Part shown: positions 31,500 to 38,903 of the stretch, one piece after another | How positions within the stretch are numbered: position 1 is the stretch's first letter | How the letters are laid out: every line of letters begins with the position of its first letter | From: GWB1-38-13 sp964488535 | GTDB taxonomy: Bacteria; Patescibacteriota; Microgenomatia; UBA8517 | DNA length: 46,821 nt | Assembly: GCA_964488535.1 (NCBI GenBank) | Contig: CAZAUT010000007.1 | Location: forward strand, 1 to 46,821 | Direction: 5' to 3' | The notes under the pieces: generated by a model | What the model saw: only the letters and a program-made list of their open reading frames with translations | Told to the model about the DNA's origin: nothing | The model's database searches: none | Translations under genes and position numbers: made by a program

Positions 31500-31528
31500 A
31501 TTGTATCAAATCCAAACCCGATTATCAA
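31500..31528 (-). promoter_or_regulatory. Promoter of RNHCP gene
   Basis: Minus strand TTGATA (31528-31523), 17-bp spacer, TACAAT (31505-31500); 9 nt to the GTG at 31490. It supports translation starting in the frame that needs a shift to reach the RNHCP motif. Confidence 0.65.
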
Positions 31529-31579
31529 TTTATAGTATTGGGATTCGAACCACCGTCCACCCTCATTTTTAAAGCCATA

Positions 31580-31734
31580 TTTATAATAGTTCAAGAAAAC
31601 CCCGAGCGTCCTTCGGCATGCTCAGGATGGTGAGCACAGTTGAACCATAAGCTCGAGGGCTGAATTGAACTGTTTCAAACTCGTCGAAGACGAAGTCTGA
31701 GAATACCCCGACCGTGAGGTCGTGGGTAGTTTAT
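31580..31734. repeat. 155-bp dispersed repeat, copy 2
   Basis: Same length and nearly the same sequence as 26981-27135. Contains CCTTCGGCATGCTCAGGAT, the module also seen (reverse complement) inside rplA. It lies between the RNHCP and GIY-YIG genes. Confidence 0.85.
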
Positions 31735-31764
31735 TCATCGTAAGTAATTTATTCAGGTACAATT

Positions 31765-32034
31765 CTATTCCTGATTTTTGTTTAAGTAATCTTTAAGCAT
31801 AGTTATAAGTGTTGTTTTCCCCCTGTTGGTTTTAAGATATTTTTCTCTTCTTTTTGCATCTGATTTTGTTGGATATGCTTCGTAAAATATCAACTTTAAG
31901 GGGACGTAATGTTTGGTTGATTTTGATTTTCCTGAATTATGCTCTATAAGTCTTTGTTTGAGATTTTCTGAATAACCGATGTAAAGGAAATTCTTTTCTT
32001 TGTTCTGAAGAACATAAACATAGAAGAATTTCAT
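31765..32034 (-). CDS. GIY-YIG nuclease domain protein
   Basis: 89 residues, a stand-alone GIY-YIG domain: FYVYVLQNKEKNFLYIGYSE carries the VYV...YIG motif, then LKQRLIEHNSGKSKSTKHYV has the catalytic Arg, and YPTKSDAKRREKYLK the Glu-bearing helix. This UvrC-like fold cuts DNA; the single-domain YhbQ-like group has no fixed role. Extended -10 TGCTAAAAT (32042-32050) ends 7 nt before the ATG. Immediately upstream are hairpin repeats and the tRNA-Trp gene. Confidence 0.9.
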   Translation of the reverse strand: MKFFYVYVLQNKEKNFLYIGYSENLKQRLIEHNSGKSKSTKHYVPLKLIFYEAYPTKSDAKRREKYLKTNRGKTTLITMLKDYLNKNQE

Positions 32035-32206
32035 TAAATTAATTTTAGCAAAAAAGCTAAATATGTAGTGGCTCGGGTACCATACGGGAGGGATACCGTA
32101 CGGTATCTCCCTCGGTACCCGGCTCGAGTGTTGTTTATTACTCGTCTTCTGGACAGGTAGCTGTGCAGTACCTGTCTGGCGAAGCCGAGTATCGAATGGT
32201 ACTCGG

Positions 32207-32277
32207 CAGGGGTGGGAGGAATCGAACCCCCAGTCCTCGCTCTGGAGGCGAGTGGTTTACCGTTAACCGACACCCCT
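32207..32277 (-). tRNA. tRNA-Trp (CCA anticodon)
   Basis: Full cloverleaf on the minus strand: acceptor AGGGGTG/CACCCCT, D arm GGTT/AACC, anticodon stem CTCGC/GCGAG with loop CTCCAGA (CCA at 34-36), 4-nt variable loop, T stem GGGGG/CCTCC with one G-T pair, discriminator G. A1-T72 with G73 suits tryptophan. No CCA end is encoded (CCG follows). Base 37 is G rather than the common A. Confidence 0.9.
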
Positions 32278-32387
32278 ACTTAAACCGATTATACCAACAA
32301 TTCTCTTCAACTTCTAATTTAAATATATTTTTTTTACATTTCATTTCAAAAATCATACAATTAACGGATTTTAATATAACGTAGTAC

Positions 32388-32642
32388 ATGGCAGGGCAGG
32401 AACGTTCAATAAAAATTCCCGCTGAATGTGTCGGCTGCAATAAAAGCGGAATGGACGCTGTAAAATGCACATTATTGTCGGATGATGAAAACATTCTTCC
32501 GATACTTCCTTGTTATTTGAAATATAAATACGAGCAAAAAGGAGTATTAAGAAAATCGGGTGGAAGGTTTAGTTCGGGGTGGAAGGGGTGTCCGAAAACT
32601 ATACATCAGGCTTCAATCCCATTAAAAAATAGAAAAAAATAA
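32388..32642 (+). CDS. Small Cys-containing hypothetical protein
   Basis: 84 residues: KIPAECVGCNKSGMDAVKCT has a C-x2-C-x9-C cluster, then ILPCYLKYKYEQKG and KGCPKTIHQ. Metal binding is possible. A TATAAC box (32375-32380) ends 7 nt before the ATG, so the start is well placed and the mRNA leaderless. Basic C-terminus (PLKNRKK). Not recognised; one of the orphan Cys proteins that recur in the window. Confidence 0.55.
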   Translation: MAGQERSIKIPAECVGCNKSGMDAVKCTLLSDDENILPILPCYLKYKYEQKGVLRKSGGRFSSGWKGCPKTIHQASIPLKNRKK

Positions 32643-32697
32643 CCTCACTTTTGAATGTATATGAAAATTTCGTTTGGTATATAATACCTTTTTTAAC

Positions 32698-33534
32698 ATG
32701 AATGCAGAAAGGCGTGTAAAAGAAACATTTCAAAATATTGAAAAGAGAGTAATTTTAAAGATATTTTCTTCAAAGGTACCTGCAGTAAATGAAATAGTAA
32801 CAGGAGCATCTGGAAAAACCGGAGTTGCATTAATATACAAAGATATAATCGACGGTGAAAAACCGGAGGATCTTAATTATTTAGATCCCAAAAAAACACT
32901 TTTAGCATCTTTTGCCGCTTTGGAAAAATATTCGGGTATGAGAATTGAAGATCTTCATAAAGACGGACTTTTGATCCCTGTTGTTTATATGTACTGGGCG
33001 TTGGCATGCGGTTGGGACGATTGTATGGACAATGAGGGAAAACAGCCAAAAGATGCACTTGAAAAAACAGACGGCAACGGAATGAACCCCCAAAAAATAT
33101 GGGATCGTGGCATACGAATGATAAAAGCAAATCCGAATATTAAAAATGGCATCAAAACATTACTGATAGGGGATTTGGAAAGAGCAAAAGCCGAATATAT
33201 CAAAAAGGAAGCCGATCTGAAAAAGCCTGGGTTATTTGAAGGCAAAAATCCGGAAGAAGTATTGCGGATGGTAATGTGTATGCGTGAAGGGTCTTTCGGA
33301 AACATTGCGCGTGTTATGACACGGGTCTTTACAAGAGGGGAGAGAAATACAGATCTTGAAGATATAATGGCGAGGGTAACTTTGGCATTCGGGATTATTG
33401 ACGGATTTATGGATATTAATGAGGATGAAGAAAATGAAACCATGACCGAAGCGCGCGCTCTTCTTGCTGTGCATGGAAATAAAAAGGACGCAATCAGTCG
33501 GGGAGTGAGGATTGTGAAGGAGTTGGTGGGATGA
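32698..33534 (+). CDS. Isoprenoid-synthase-like protein (divergent)
   Basis: 278 residues from ATG 32698 (MNAERRVKETFQNIEKRVI); TATAAT at 32680-32685 rules out the TTG start at 32674. All-helical. Two acidic clusters resemble trans-prenyl synthase metal motifs: DDCMD (107-111) in a helix after ALACGW, and DGFMDINEDEEN (236-247), like the second DDxxD of polyprenyl synthases (VDDILDVTGDEE-type), with MREGSFGNIARVM between. The first motif has the right D-D-x-x-D spacing. Sequence is otherwise far from known enzymes, so a catalytic role in prenyl transfer is only a hypothesis. Alternatives: a non-catalytic relative or an unrelated helical protein. Confidence 0.45.
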   Translation: MNAERRVKETFQNIEKRVILKIFSSKVPAVNEIVTGASGKTGVALIYKDIIDGEKPEDLNYLDPKKTLLASFAALEKYSGMRIEDLHKDGLLIPVVYMYWALACGWDDCMDNEGKQPKDALEKTDGNGMNPQKIWDRGIRMIKANPNIKNGIKTLLIGDLERAKAEYIKKEADLKKPGLFEGKNPEEVLRMVMCMREGSFGNIARVMTRVFTRGERNTDLEDIMARVTLAFGIIDGFMDINEDEENETMTEARALLAVHGNKKDAISRGVRIVKELVG

Positions 33535-33650
33535 AAAAATGGAAAACTGTGGCAAGAGCTAAAAGAAGTGGGATGATGCATTACTCGATAGACCTATAAT
33601 ACTGCTTCTTGACACATTGATAAATTTAATTTATTATACCCCATATAAAT

Positions 33651-34085
33651 ATGGGAAAAGAATCTAATTTTAACATGTTTTCATCAGCGGGTCTTGCTGC
33701 ATCTTTATTGGTTTCAGGTGTAGGTGAAGTACTTGACAGAATACCTGCAACTTTGACAGATAATCATCGCGGATTGCCTGTAGATGTGACAGGACATGGC
33801 GGAGAAGAAAATCCTGATTGGGATTCTCAAAATGGGGGAGACGAAAAACCCAATGGCGCACGCAAAAACAAAAAAGGTCCGGGAAACGACGATCCGGGTA
33901 ACGGAGGCGGGGATAACCCGTCGAATCCGCCGTCAACAGAACCTTCAAAAAGAATTAGTTCCTCAATGGGTATTACAGGCAAACCTGAAGCCGGAGCTGT
34001 ACAATTCATACCCCTTGTTTATAAAGGCGAAAAAAATCCCGGAGATGCTATTTTTCGTGATATAAAAGGTGTTTTGTTCAAATAA
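33651..34085 (+). CDS. Hypothetical Gly/Asn/Pro-rich protein
   Basis: 144 residues. A mildly hydrophobic N-terminus (SSAGLAASLLVSGVGEVLDR) may be a membrane or signal segment; the middle (~55-110) is low complexity (GPGNDDPGNGGGDNPSNPPS). The end (VQFIPLVYKGEKNPGDAIF) is more ordered. A TATTAT-like box lies ~13 nt before the ATG. It resembles short secreted linker-type proteins; no family recognised. Confidence 0.5.
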   Translation: MGKESNFNMFSSAGLAASLLVSGVGEVLDRIPATLTDNHRGLPVDVTGHGGEENPDWDSQNGGDEKPNGARKNKKGPGNDDPGNGGGDNPSNPPSTEPSKRISSSMGITGKPEAGAVQFIPLVYKGEKNPGDAIFRDIKGVLFK

Positions 34086-34293
34086 ATCTTCTTTTTAAAT
34101 TCCTTCAGGAATAAATCAGCCAGTTTTCAGTGTTTGATTTTTAACGTTTTTAAAATTGATAATAACGATACCATTGGACAGCTTGTGTTTCATATTACTA
34201 ATTTTATGTAGTAATGTGTTTTTAAATTAAAAAGTCAGATTTGGAGGGGTTTATACATTGCCTGGTTGTGTTGTATGGTATATTATTCCGATA

Positions 34294-34704
34294 ATGGAAA
34301 GGGATCGTCGTGAAGATAACAAAACTGAAAATGATATTATTCATGTTATTTGTTGGGCCGGAAGTGACAGGAGCAGATTGGTTGCGGAAGAATTGAACAG
34401 GAGGGGATATATAGCCACGCACGGTGGGGTAATAACGGGTCATAATTATACTACCCCTGACGATTTAGTTGGTGTCGGAACAATCATATTTACCGACGAC
34501 GTGACAAGAGAAAAGTTTAAAAAAGACAAAACGCTCACCAGGCAGACACGGGCAAGTGGTGCAGAAATTCTCACTCTTTGTCTTTCCGAACAGGAAAAAG
34601 AGATTGCATTCCAGGGTGGGGAGGAAAAATTAGAAGCATTTAAAAAAGTGATCGCAGCAAAGCTGGACTTGTTTGGATTTTCTTATAAGAAGATGAAGTA
34701 TTAA
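34294..34704 (+). CDS. Low-molecular-weight phosphatase-like protein (CX5R)
   Basis: 136 residues from ATG 34294 (MERDRREDNKTENDIIHVIC). The TTG at 34258 is rejected because a TATATT box (34279-34284) lies 9 nt before 34294. The motif HVICWAGSDRSRLVAEELN is a C-x5-R-S active-site loop after a strand, as in low-molecular-weight tyrosine phosphatases (VCxGNxCRS) and related C-x-G-x-D-R-S proteins. Later IIFTDDVTREKF could provide an acid. The substrate is unknown; an arsenate-reductase-like or other CX5R role is also possible. Confidence 0.5.
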   Translation: MERDRREDNKTENDIIHVICWAGSDRSRLVAEELNRRGYIATHGGVITGHNYTTPDDLVGVGTIIFTDDVTREKFKKDKTLTRQTRASGAEILTLCLSEQEKEIAFQGGEEKLEAFKKVIAAKLDLFGFSYKKMKY

Positions 34705-34907
34705 ATTTTATCGCTCCGAATAATTTCCTCATCTTCTTCGGATGTATTTTTTTAATATGTTTGTCAACATATCAAAACGGATTATTTAAGACAAAAACAA
34801 CCTGTTCTTCAAATTTGATTATTTATCAATCCATGTCAAAATAACGGAAAGAAAAATTACAACCTTCTTTGGTTGTTATTCTTGAGAATGTAAGGGAGGA
34901 TGAGCCC

Positions 34908-35588
34908 ATGGGAGAAAGAAAAATTTCTTTAGAAGACGGATACCCCACCAGTAGGGGTATCAGTGAATATGCACAAATGTTTGGTATTGATAGGAGAGGA
35001 TTTATAGGACGCATAATGTCAAAAAATACAATACTTGATTTGGGTGCGGGTGGTGGTGTTTTGGAAAAAGAGTTATTAATACTAAATGCCGGCAACGCTT
35101 TACATAAAATTCCTTTGATCTTTTCTTTGGACATTATTTACAAATCCAATGTAGGTATACAATATTCCAAATATGCTACCCATCTGTCCTTTTCAAATCT
35201 TGGAATAAAACCAAATAAAATTGAGTTTCAAAATATTGAGAATCATTTCAAAAAGAATTCTGTTGCAGCAAGTTACACAAACATTCCCTTTCTTAATAAT
35301 TCGTTTGACATGGTGTTCGCATGTGTGTCTTTGGGTTTGCATTCGAAAAGCATTCAAAAATTATTTGATGCATATTTTGATGTAATAAGAGTGCTCAAGT
35401 CGGGTGGTGAGGCGTTAATTTCGGTGGGATATGATCCCGCACTGAAAAAATTATATACGGGTAAGTATCCTAACAGGAAATACTATAAATTGAACGACCT
35501 GCCATTTAAAGCAGTATTGTTTAATAATGTAGTTACCGCCAAAGATGGAAACGAAATTCCGAATTACTGGCTAAGTATTATAAAATAA
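34908..35588 (+). CDS. SAM-dependent methyltransferase
   Basis: 226 residues from ATG 34908 (MGERKISLEDGYPTSRG), set by a Shine-Dalgarno GGGAGGA (34894-34900) 7 nt upstream; the frame extends to 34869 but without support. Class I Rossmann methyltransferase: motif I ILDLGAGGGVLEKEL, then IFSLDIIY (motif II), NSFDMVFACVSLGLH (motif IV region), and RVLKSGGEALISVG (post-motif). The target is not evident. Orphan in the accessory region, and one of few genes here with a canonical ribosome binding site. Confidence 0.85.
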   Translation: MGERKISLEDGYPTSRGISEYAQMFGIDRRGFIGRIMSKNTILDLGAGGGVLEKELLILNAGNALHKIPLIFSLDIIYKSNVGIQYSKYATHLSFSNLGIKPNKIEFQNIENHFKKNSVAASYTNIPFLNNSFDMVFACVSLGLHSKSIQKLFDAYFDVIRVLKSGGEALISVGYDPALKKLYTGKYPNRKYYKLNDLPFKAVLFNNVVTAKDGNEIPNYWLSIIK

Positions 35589-35781
35589 TTTTGTATTTAC
35601 CTGAATTTCAATGTTTCCACAAGGAGATTTGATATATTAATATTTGACTCTGTGAAATCTCAATTATTTTTCAAAAATCAACGTGTTTGCGGAAGAGTCA
35701 AACACGCCAGTCGCATTTGATGTGGCATCGCAAGGGTGAAACTGCGGGACTGCACTCACTCTTTTGTAAACTTCAAGCATA

Positions 35782-35967
35782 CTATTTTAGTTTAGATGTT
35801 TCCTTGTGCAAAGTATTCTTCTTGCATCGTTTGCAATATTTTTTAATCTGCAGTTTTCCTTTCCCTTTCGTATCCATATTGACCTTATTCCGCTCGGTCA
35901 CATAATTTTGTGACTTGCATGAGGAACAAATCATTGCCACCAACTCTCGCGCGCCCTTTTTTGCCAT
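35782..35967 (-). CDS. rpmG: Large ribosomal subunit protein bL33
   Basis: 61 residues, usual size. The zinc-binding (C+) form: CSSCKSQNYVTERNKVN and KKYCKRCKKNTLHKETSK give the two C-x2-C pairs. It is at the 50S E-site region. In many bacteria rpmG lies just before secE; here it is ~24 kb away but has a tRNA-Thr gene 238 nt upstream on the same strand. Start at ATG 35967 (MAKKGARELVAMI) is somewhat longer at the N-terminus than E. coli L33. Confidence 0.94.
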   Translation of the reverse strand: MAKKGARELVAMICSSCKSQNYVTERNKVNMDTKGKGKLQIKKYCKRCKKNTLHKETSKLK

Positions 35968-36204
35968 ATATATTAGTTAATAGTTGCTTGGTTACTTTGT
36001 TAGTTTGAAAAAATAAGATAGTTAATAATTACTTGATAGCGGATTTTAAACCGCTAAGCATTTTAGCAATTGTAACCAGTTGATTATACCAGAGATTATA
36101 TTGTTTACCAGTAATAAGATTGGTTTCGTAAGCAAGTTGAATTAATAGAGTATTGGTTTATCCAACTAACCAAGTAACCAACTAACACCAAGCTTACTAT
36201 CCTG

Positions 36205-36276
36205 AGCCCAAGGTGGGAATCGAACCCACGACCCTCTTCTTACCAAGAAGATGCTCTGCCACTGAGCCACTTGGGC
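36205..36276 (-). tRNA. tRNA-Thr (GGT anticodon)
   Basis: Minus-strand cloverleaf: acceptor GCCCAAG/CTTGGGC, D arm GCTC/GAGC, anticodon stem TCTTC/GAAGA with loop TTGGTAA (GGT), T arm GTGGG TTCGATT CCCAC. Discriminator position is T; no CCA is encoded. It precedes rpmG on the same strand, with ACCAAGTAAC-word repeats around. Confidence 0.93.
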
Positions 36277-36399
36277 GGCAGGAGAATTATACCAGTTTTT
36301 TCCCATCCCACTAAGTAACAAAGTAACCAACTAACTCTTAACCAAATTAAAACTCCTCTTGCAACCGATATATAAATAATGTTTTAATTAATAGTATCC

Positions 36400-37248
36400 A
36401 TGTCGAAGAAAAATGTCTTTCTTTCCGTTCTTGCAGTTATTATACTTGCGGGTGGTGTTTTTGCAGGAATAAAACTTGTCGGCCAGCAGCAGGAATTGAG
36501 AGAAAAAGCAGCGGTTCCGAACGGAATTGCGCGGGTATCTCTTTTTCCCACAACAGGGAATTTTAAAGTAGGGGACACCCTGCCGGTGAGTATCTATTTT
36601 AACACTTCTGGCATAGCCATTTCTTCAATAAAATTGCGTTTAGTTTATCCTTTTTCGGGAACAACGCCTGAGATATCGGCTTCAAAAATTGAAATAAATA
36701 ACATTATCGAACAGAGTGGAAGCTGGAATTGTCCAACCAAGGAGATAACTTCGGAAGGTCAAAATATTGCAATTGATATAGCATGTGCAAATATCAGCGC
36801 ACAGGGATACGCCACCTCTTCCGACACTCTTTTCGCAACCTTTAATTTAACGGTTAACAGAATCCCCTCAACCAATCCTTTTTCTCTGAAGTTTGATCCC
36901 AGTTTAAGCATAATAACCCAAAAATCTAATGGACAGGATATCCTTAGTATTCCCGACAGTGAAACGGGAACAGCGGTTTTTACGGTTGAAACCACAACCG
37001 GCCCTACACCCACGCCTACAAAAGTACCTACGGCTACTCCGACGAGTAAATTAACACCTACTCCAACCAAAGTAGTTACCCCGACTCCGACTGTCAAACT
37101 TACCGCTACGCCAACCGCAAAAACGACTTTGACTCCGTCTCCGGTTGAGGCTGTTGAACTTCCTGATGCGGGGTATGCCCTTCCTTCCTATATCGGACTT
37201 GGTCTTGGATTCATTCTTATCATCTCCGCCATTCTTCTTGCGATATAA
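36400..37248 (+). CDS. Cohesin-like surface protein with Thr/Pro stalk and LPDAG-TM tail
   Basis: 282 residues. N-terminal membrane helix (VFLSVLAVIILAGGVFAGI) followed by the CPR-typical motif GQQQELREKAA. Residues ~45-195 are a beta-rich domain (VGDTLPVSIYFNTSGIAISS, FATFNLTVNRIPS) like cohesin-type modules. A stalk of TPTPTKVPTATPTSK repeats comes next, then LPDAGYALPSYIGLGLGFIL, a second membrane helix. LPDAG before a membrane helix recalls LPxTG sorting signals, but the usual positive C-terminal tail is absent (ends LLAI), so sortase processing is uncertain. Probably an envelope protein. Confidence 0.75.
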   Translation: MSKKNVFLSVLAVIILAGGVFAGIKLVGQQQELREKAAVPNGIARVSLFPTTGNFKVGDTLPVSIYFNTSGIAISSIKLRLVYPFSGTTPEISASKIEINNIIEQSGSWNCPTKEITSEGQNIAIDIACANISAQGYATSSDTLFATFNLTVNRIPSTNPFSLKFDPSLSIITQKSNGQDILSIPDSETGTAVFTVETTTGPTPTPTKVPTATPTSKLTPTPTKVVTPTPTVKLTATPTAKTTLTPSPVEAVELPDAGYALPSYIGLGLGFILIISAILLAI

Positions 37249-37303
37249 TTTTTTCGTTATAATAAATTCAATATCATTCAGGACTTAACGGTTTCAGATG
37301 TGG

Positions 37304-37585
37304 TTATTCTGAGGGTTTAAGTGGGTATGGATTAATTACTTGTAATATTTCCTCTGGAGTTGAGATTGCAAGATTTTTTAAATCACAGCTATAAAGGCAA
37401 TTTGGTGGGCACAAACTCAGTTTGTTTTGCGCATTTTGGACCGATTCCTGTGCCTCAAAGGTTTTAAGAGAACTTTCATTGCGAAAGAAAGTTATACCAA
37501 CAATCACTCTTGATGATTTGGGGTTTGGGCATATGCAAATGATATCAAATCGATATTTGTACGGTGTACCACAAAATTCTGGCAT
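37304..37585 (-). CDS. Cys-containing hypothetical protein
   Basis: 93 residues with six cysteines: MPEFCGTPYKYRFDIICICP near the start and LSLCPPNCLYSCDLKNL later, so two metal sites are possible. A beta-rich middle (SSRVIVGITFFRNESSLKTF). No signal peptide. It lies on the minus strand, convergent with the surface-protein gene and back to back with capA; its upstream region overlaps the interval of the 24-bp palindrome. Not recognised; orphan. Confidence 0.45.
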   Translation of the reverse strand: MPEFCGTPYKYRFDIICICPNPKSSRVIVGITFFRNESSLKTFEAQESVQNAQNKLSLCPPNCLYSCDLKNLAISTPEEILQVINPYPLKPSE

Positions 37586-37697
37586 GCAGGTGGTATTTAA
37601 GATATTTAATAGATATACGATACTATAGGTTCATTTCAAATTTTGGTCGACGCGGAACTTGTACCAATATTAATATCACACAATAAAATATTCTATA

Positions 37698-37721
37698 CTA
37701 CACTACTCTGTAGTAGTGTAG
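37698..37721. promoter_or_regulatory. Candidate operator upstream of capA-like gene
   Basis: CTACACTAC-TCTGTA-GTAGTGTAG, identical over 24 bp to 5125-5148 beside the TrpR-like gene. It ends 23 bp before the capA -10 (37745-37750), so it covers the -35 side of the promoter, where a bound repressor would block polymerase. Confidence 0.6.
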
Positions 37722-37744
37722 CGAAAGAAAAAACGGCGAGTGTG

Positions 37745-37750
37745 TATAAT
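37745..37750 (+). promoter_or_regulatory. -10 box of capA-like gene
   Basis: TATAAT ending 8 nt before the GTG start at 37759. No clear -35 at the right spacing (CGAAAG), which fits a promoter that depends on or is controlled by the adjacent palindrome. Confidence 0.6.
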
Positions 37751-37758
37751 GATGGTTA

Positions 37759-38838
37759 GTGGGTATATTTGATGACAAGATAAATAGAATAATTCTTTTT
37801 CTGGCACTGCTTTTTATTCTTGAGGTTCAACTTGTATTGCGGGGTGATAATACAACCTCTATCCAAAATGGGAATAAAACGGGGATTGTAAAAACACCGA
37901 TCAATAACGAAAAAGGACCCGAAACGATTACCTTGCTTTTGGGGGGAGATGTCATGTTGGGGCGAAGTGTAATGCAGGAAGCGCTCAAAAACGGTGGATA
38001 TCCCTATCTTTTTGAAAAGATTTCAGATTTTACCAAAGACGCCGACATATTTTTTGTAAATCTCGAAAATCCGATAATTGAAGATTGTCCCATTCATACA
38101 GGGGGGTTTAAATTTTGCGCACCTTCGCAAGCGGTAGACGGATTGGTAAGCGCGGGTGTTGATGTGGTGACTTTGGCAAACAACCACACGAAAAACTTTG
38201 GAGAAAGCGGGTATCTTCAAACAAAGACAATATTAGATGACAAGAACATAAAATATGTTGGAGACAACACTTTAGTAATTTATGAATTTAATAATTTATT
38301 TGTCGGTTTTCTGGGTTTTGACTTCACCGTTAATCCGCCGACAGAAGCTGATTTTAAGCTGATTTCCGAATCGGACGATAAAGCCGATTTTTTGGTCGTT
38401 GGCGTTCATTGGGGAAACGAATATCAGAATTCCGCAAATGAAAGGCAAAGGAACTGGACCGAAATAATGGTGAATCGGGGTGCCGACATAATAGCCGGAC
38501 ACCATCCGCACTGGATACAGAATTTTGAATGTAGTGTTAAGGAAGAACAATATAAGAATATAGAGAATAATTACGACTACGGTTATTCTGAAATCAACGA
38601 AGAATCCCCGTTAAATAACAATTTACCTATTTGTAACGGTATAACAGGCAAGCCCGTTTATTATTCTCTCGGAAATCTTGTTTTTGATCAGATGTGGAGC
38701 GAGAAAACAAAAAAAGGGATGCTTGTGAAACTTAAACTTGGTAAGGGCGGAATTATCGACGAAGAACGGTTCGATACGTATATGGTTAAAATCGGCCAGC
38801 CGGAAATTACAGGAATAAGTACCAACGAACACCAATGA
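37759..38838 (+). CDS. CapA family protein (PGA_cap metallophosphatase fold)
   Basis: 359 residues, GTG start. One N-terminal membrane helix (IILFLALLFILEVQLVL), then a calcineurin-like domain of the CapA/poly-gamma-glutamate type: LLGGDVMLGR (60-69), FFVNLENP (98-105), TLANNHTKNFG (138-148), VGVHWGNEY, IIAGHHPHWIQ, then YYSLGNLVFDQ. The Asp/His/Asn set for two metals is present. CapA proteins act in polyglutamate capsule synthesis or related envelope work; no capB/capC is here, so polyglutamate is not certain. The operator-like site shared with the TrpR-like gene suggests regulation by that protein. The peptide-ligase cluster at 0.5-4.2 kb is adjacent to that regulator, an interesting possible link. 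Confidence 0.85.
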   Translation: MGIFDDKINRIILFLALLFILEVQLVLRGDNTTSIQNGNKTGIVKTPINNEKGPETITLLLGGDVMLGRSVMQEALKNGGYPYLFEKISDFTKDADIFFVNLENPIIEDCPIHTGGFKFCAPSQAVDGLVSAGVDVVTLANNHTKNFGESGYLQTKTILDDKNIKYVGDNTLVIYEFNNLFVGFLGFDFTVNPPTEADFKLISESDDKADFLVVGVHWGNEYQNSANERQRNWTEIMVNRGADIIAGHHPHWIQNFECSVKEEQYKNIENNYDYGYSEINEESPLNNNLPICNGITGKPVYYSLGNLVFDQMWSEKTKKGMLVKLKLGKGGIIDEERFDTYMVKIGQPEITGISTNEHQ

Positions 38839-38903
38839 ACACCAATTCCTAATTGGGAATTTGTATTTATTGGAAATTGGTATTTATTTGTATTTATTTG
38901 ATA
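38823..38903. repeat. CCAATAAATA-word repeat between capA and queA
   Basis: ACCAATGAACACCAATTCCTAATTGGGAATTTG then GGTATTTATTTGTATT words, in short: CCAATTCC/GGAATTTG arms plus tandem TATTTATTGG-like units. Same family as 9719 and 12147. It overlaps the 3' ends of both convergent genes. Confidence 0.6.

Noticed and set aside
31535..31562. Possible tRNA 3' half (GGGATTCGAACCACC on plus strand)
   Set aside because: A T-loop-like sequence is present, but the T stem does not pair well and no acceptor, anticodon or D arm follows.
32985..33581. 198-codon minus-strand frame over the isoprenoid-synthase-like gene
   Set aside because: Composition is typical of an antisense shadow (Ser/Phe/Pro-rich), and the plus-strand gene has a good -10 and conserved-looking motifs.
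37698..37721. 24-bp palindrome as an intrinsic terminator
   Set aside because: No U-run on either strand, and it lies directly upstream of the capA -10.
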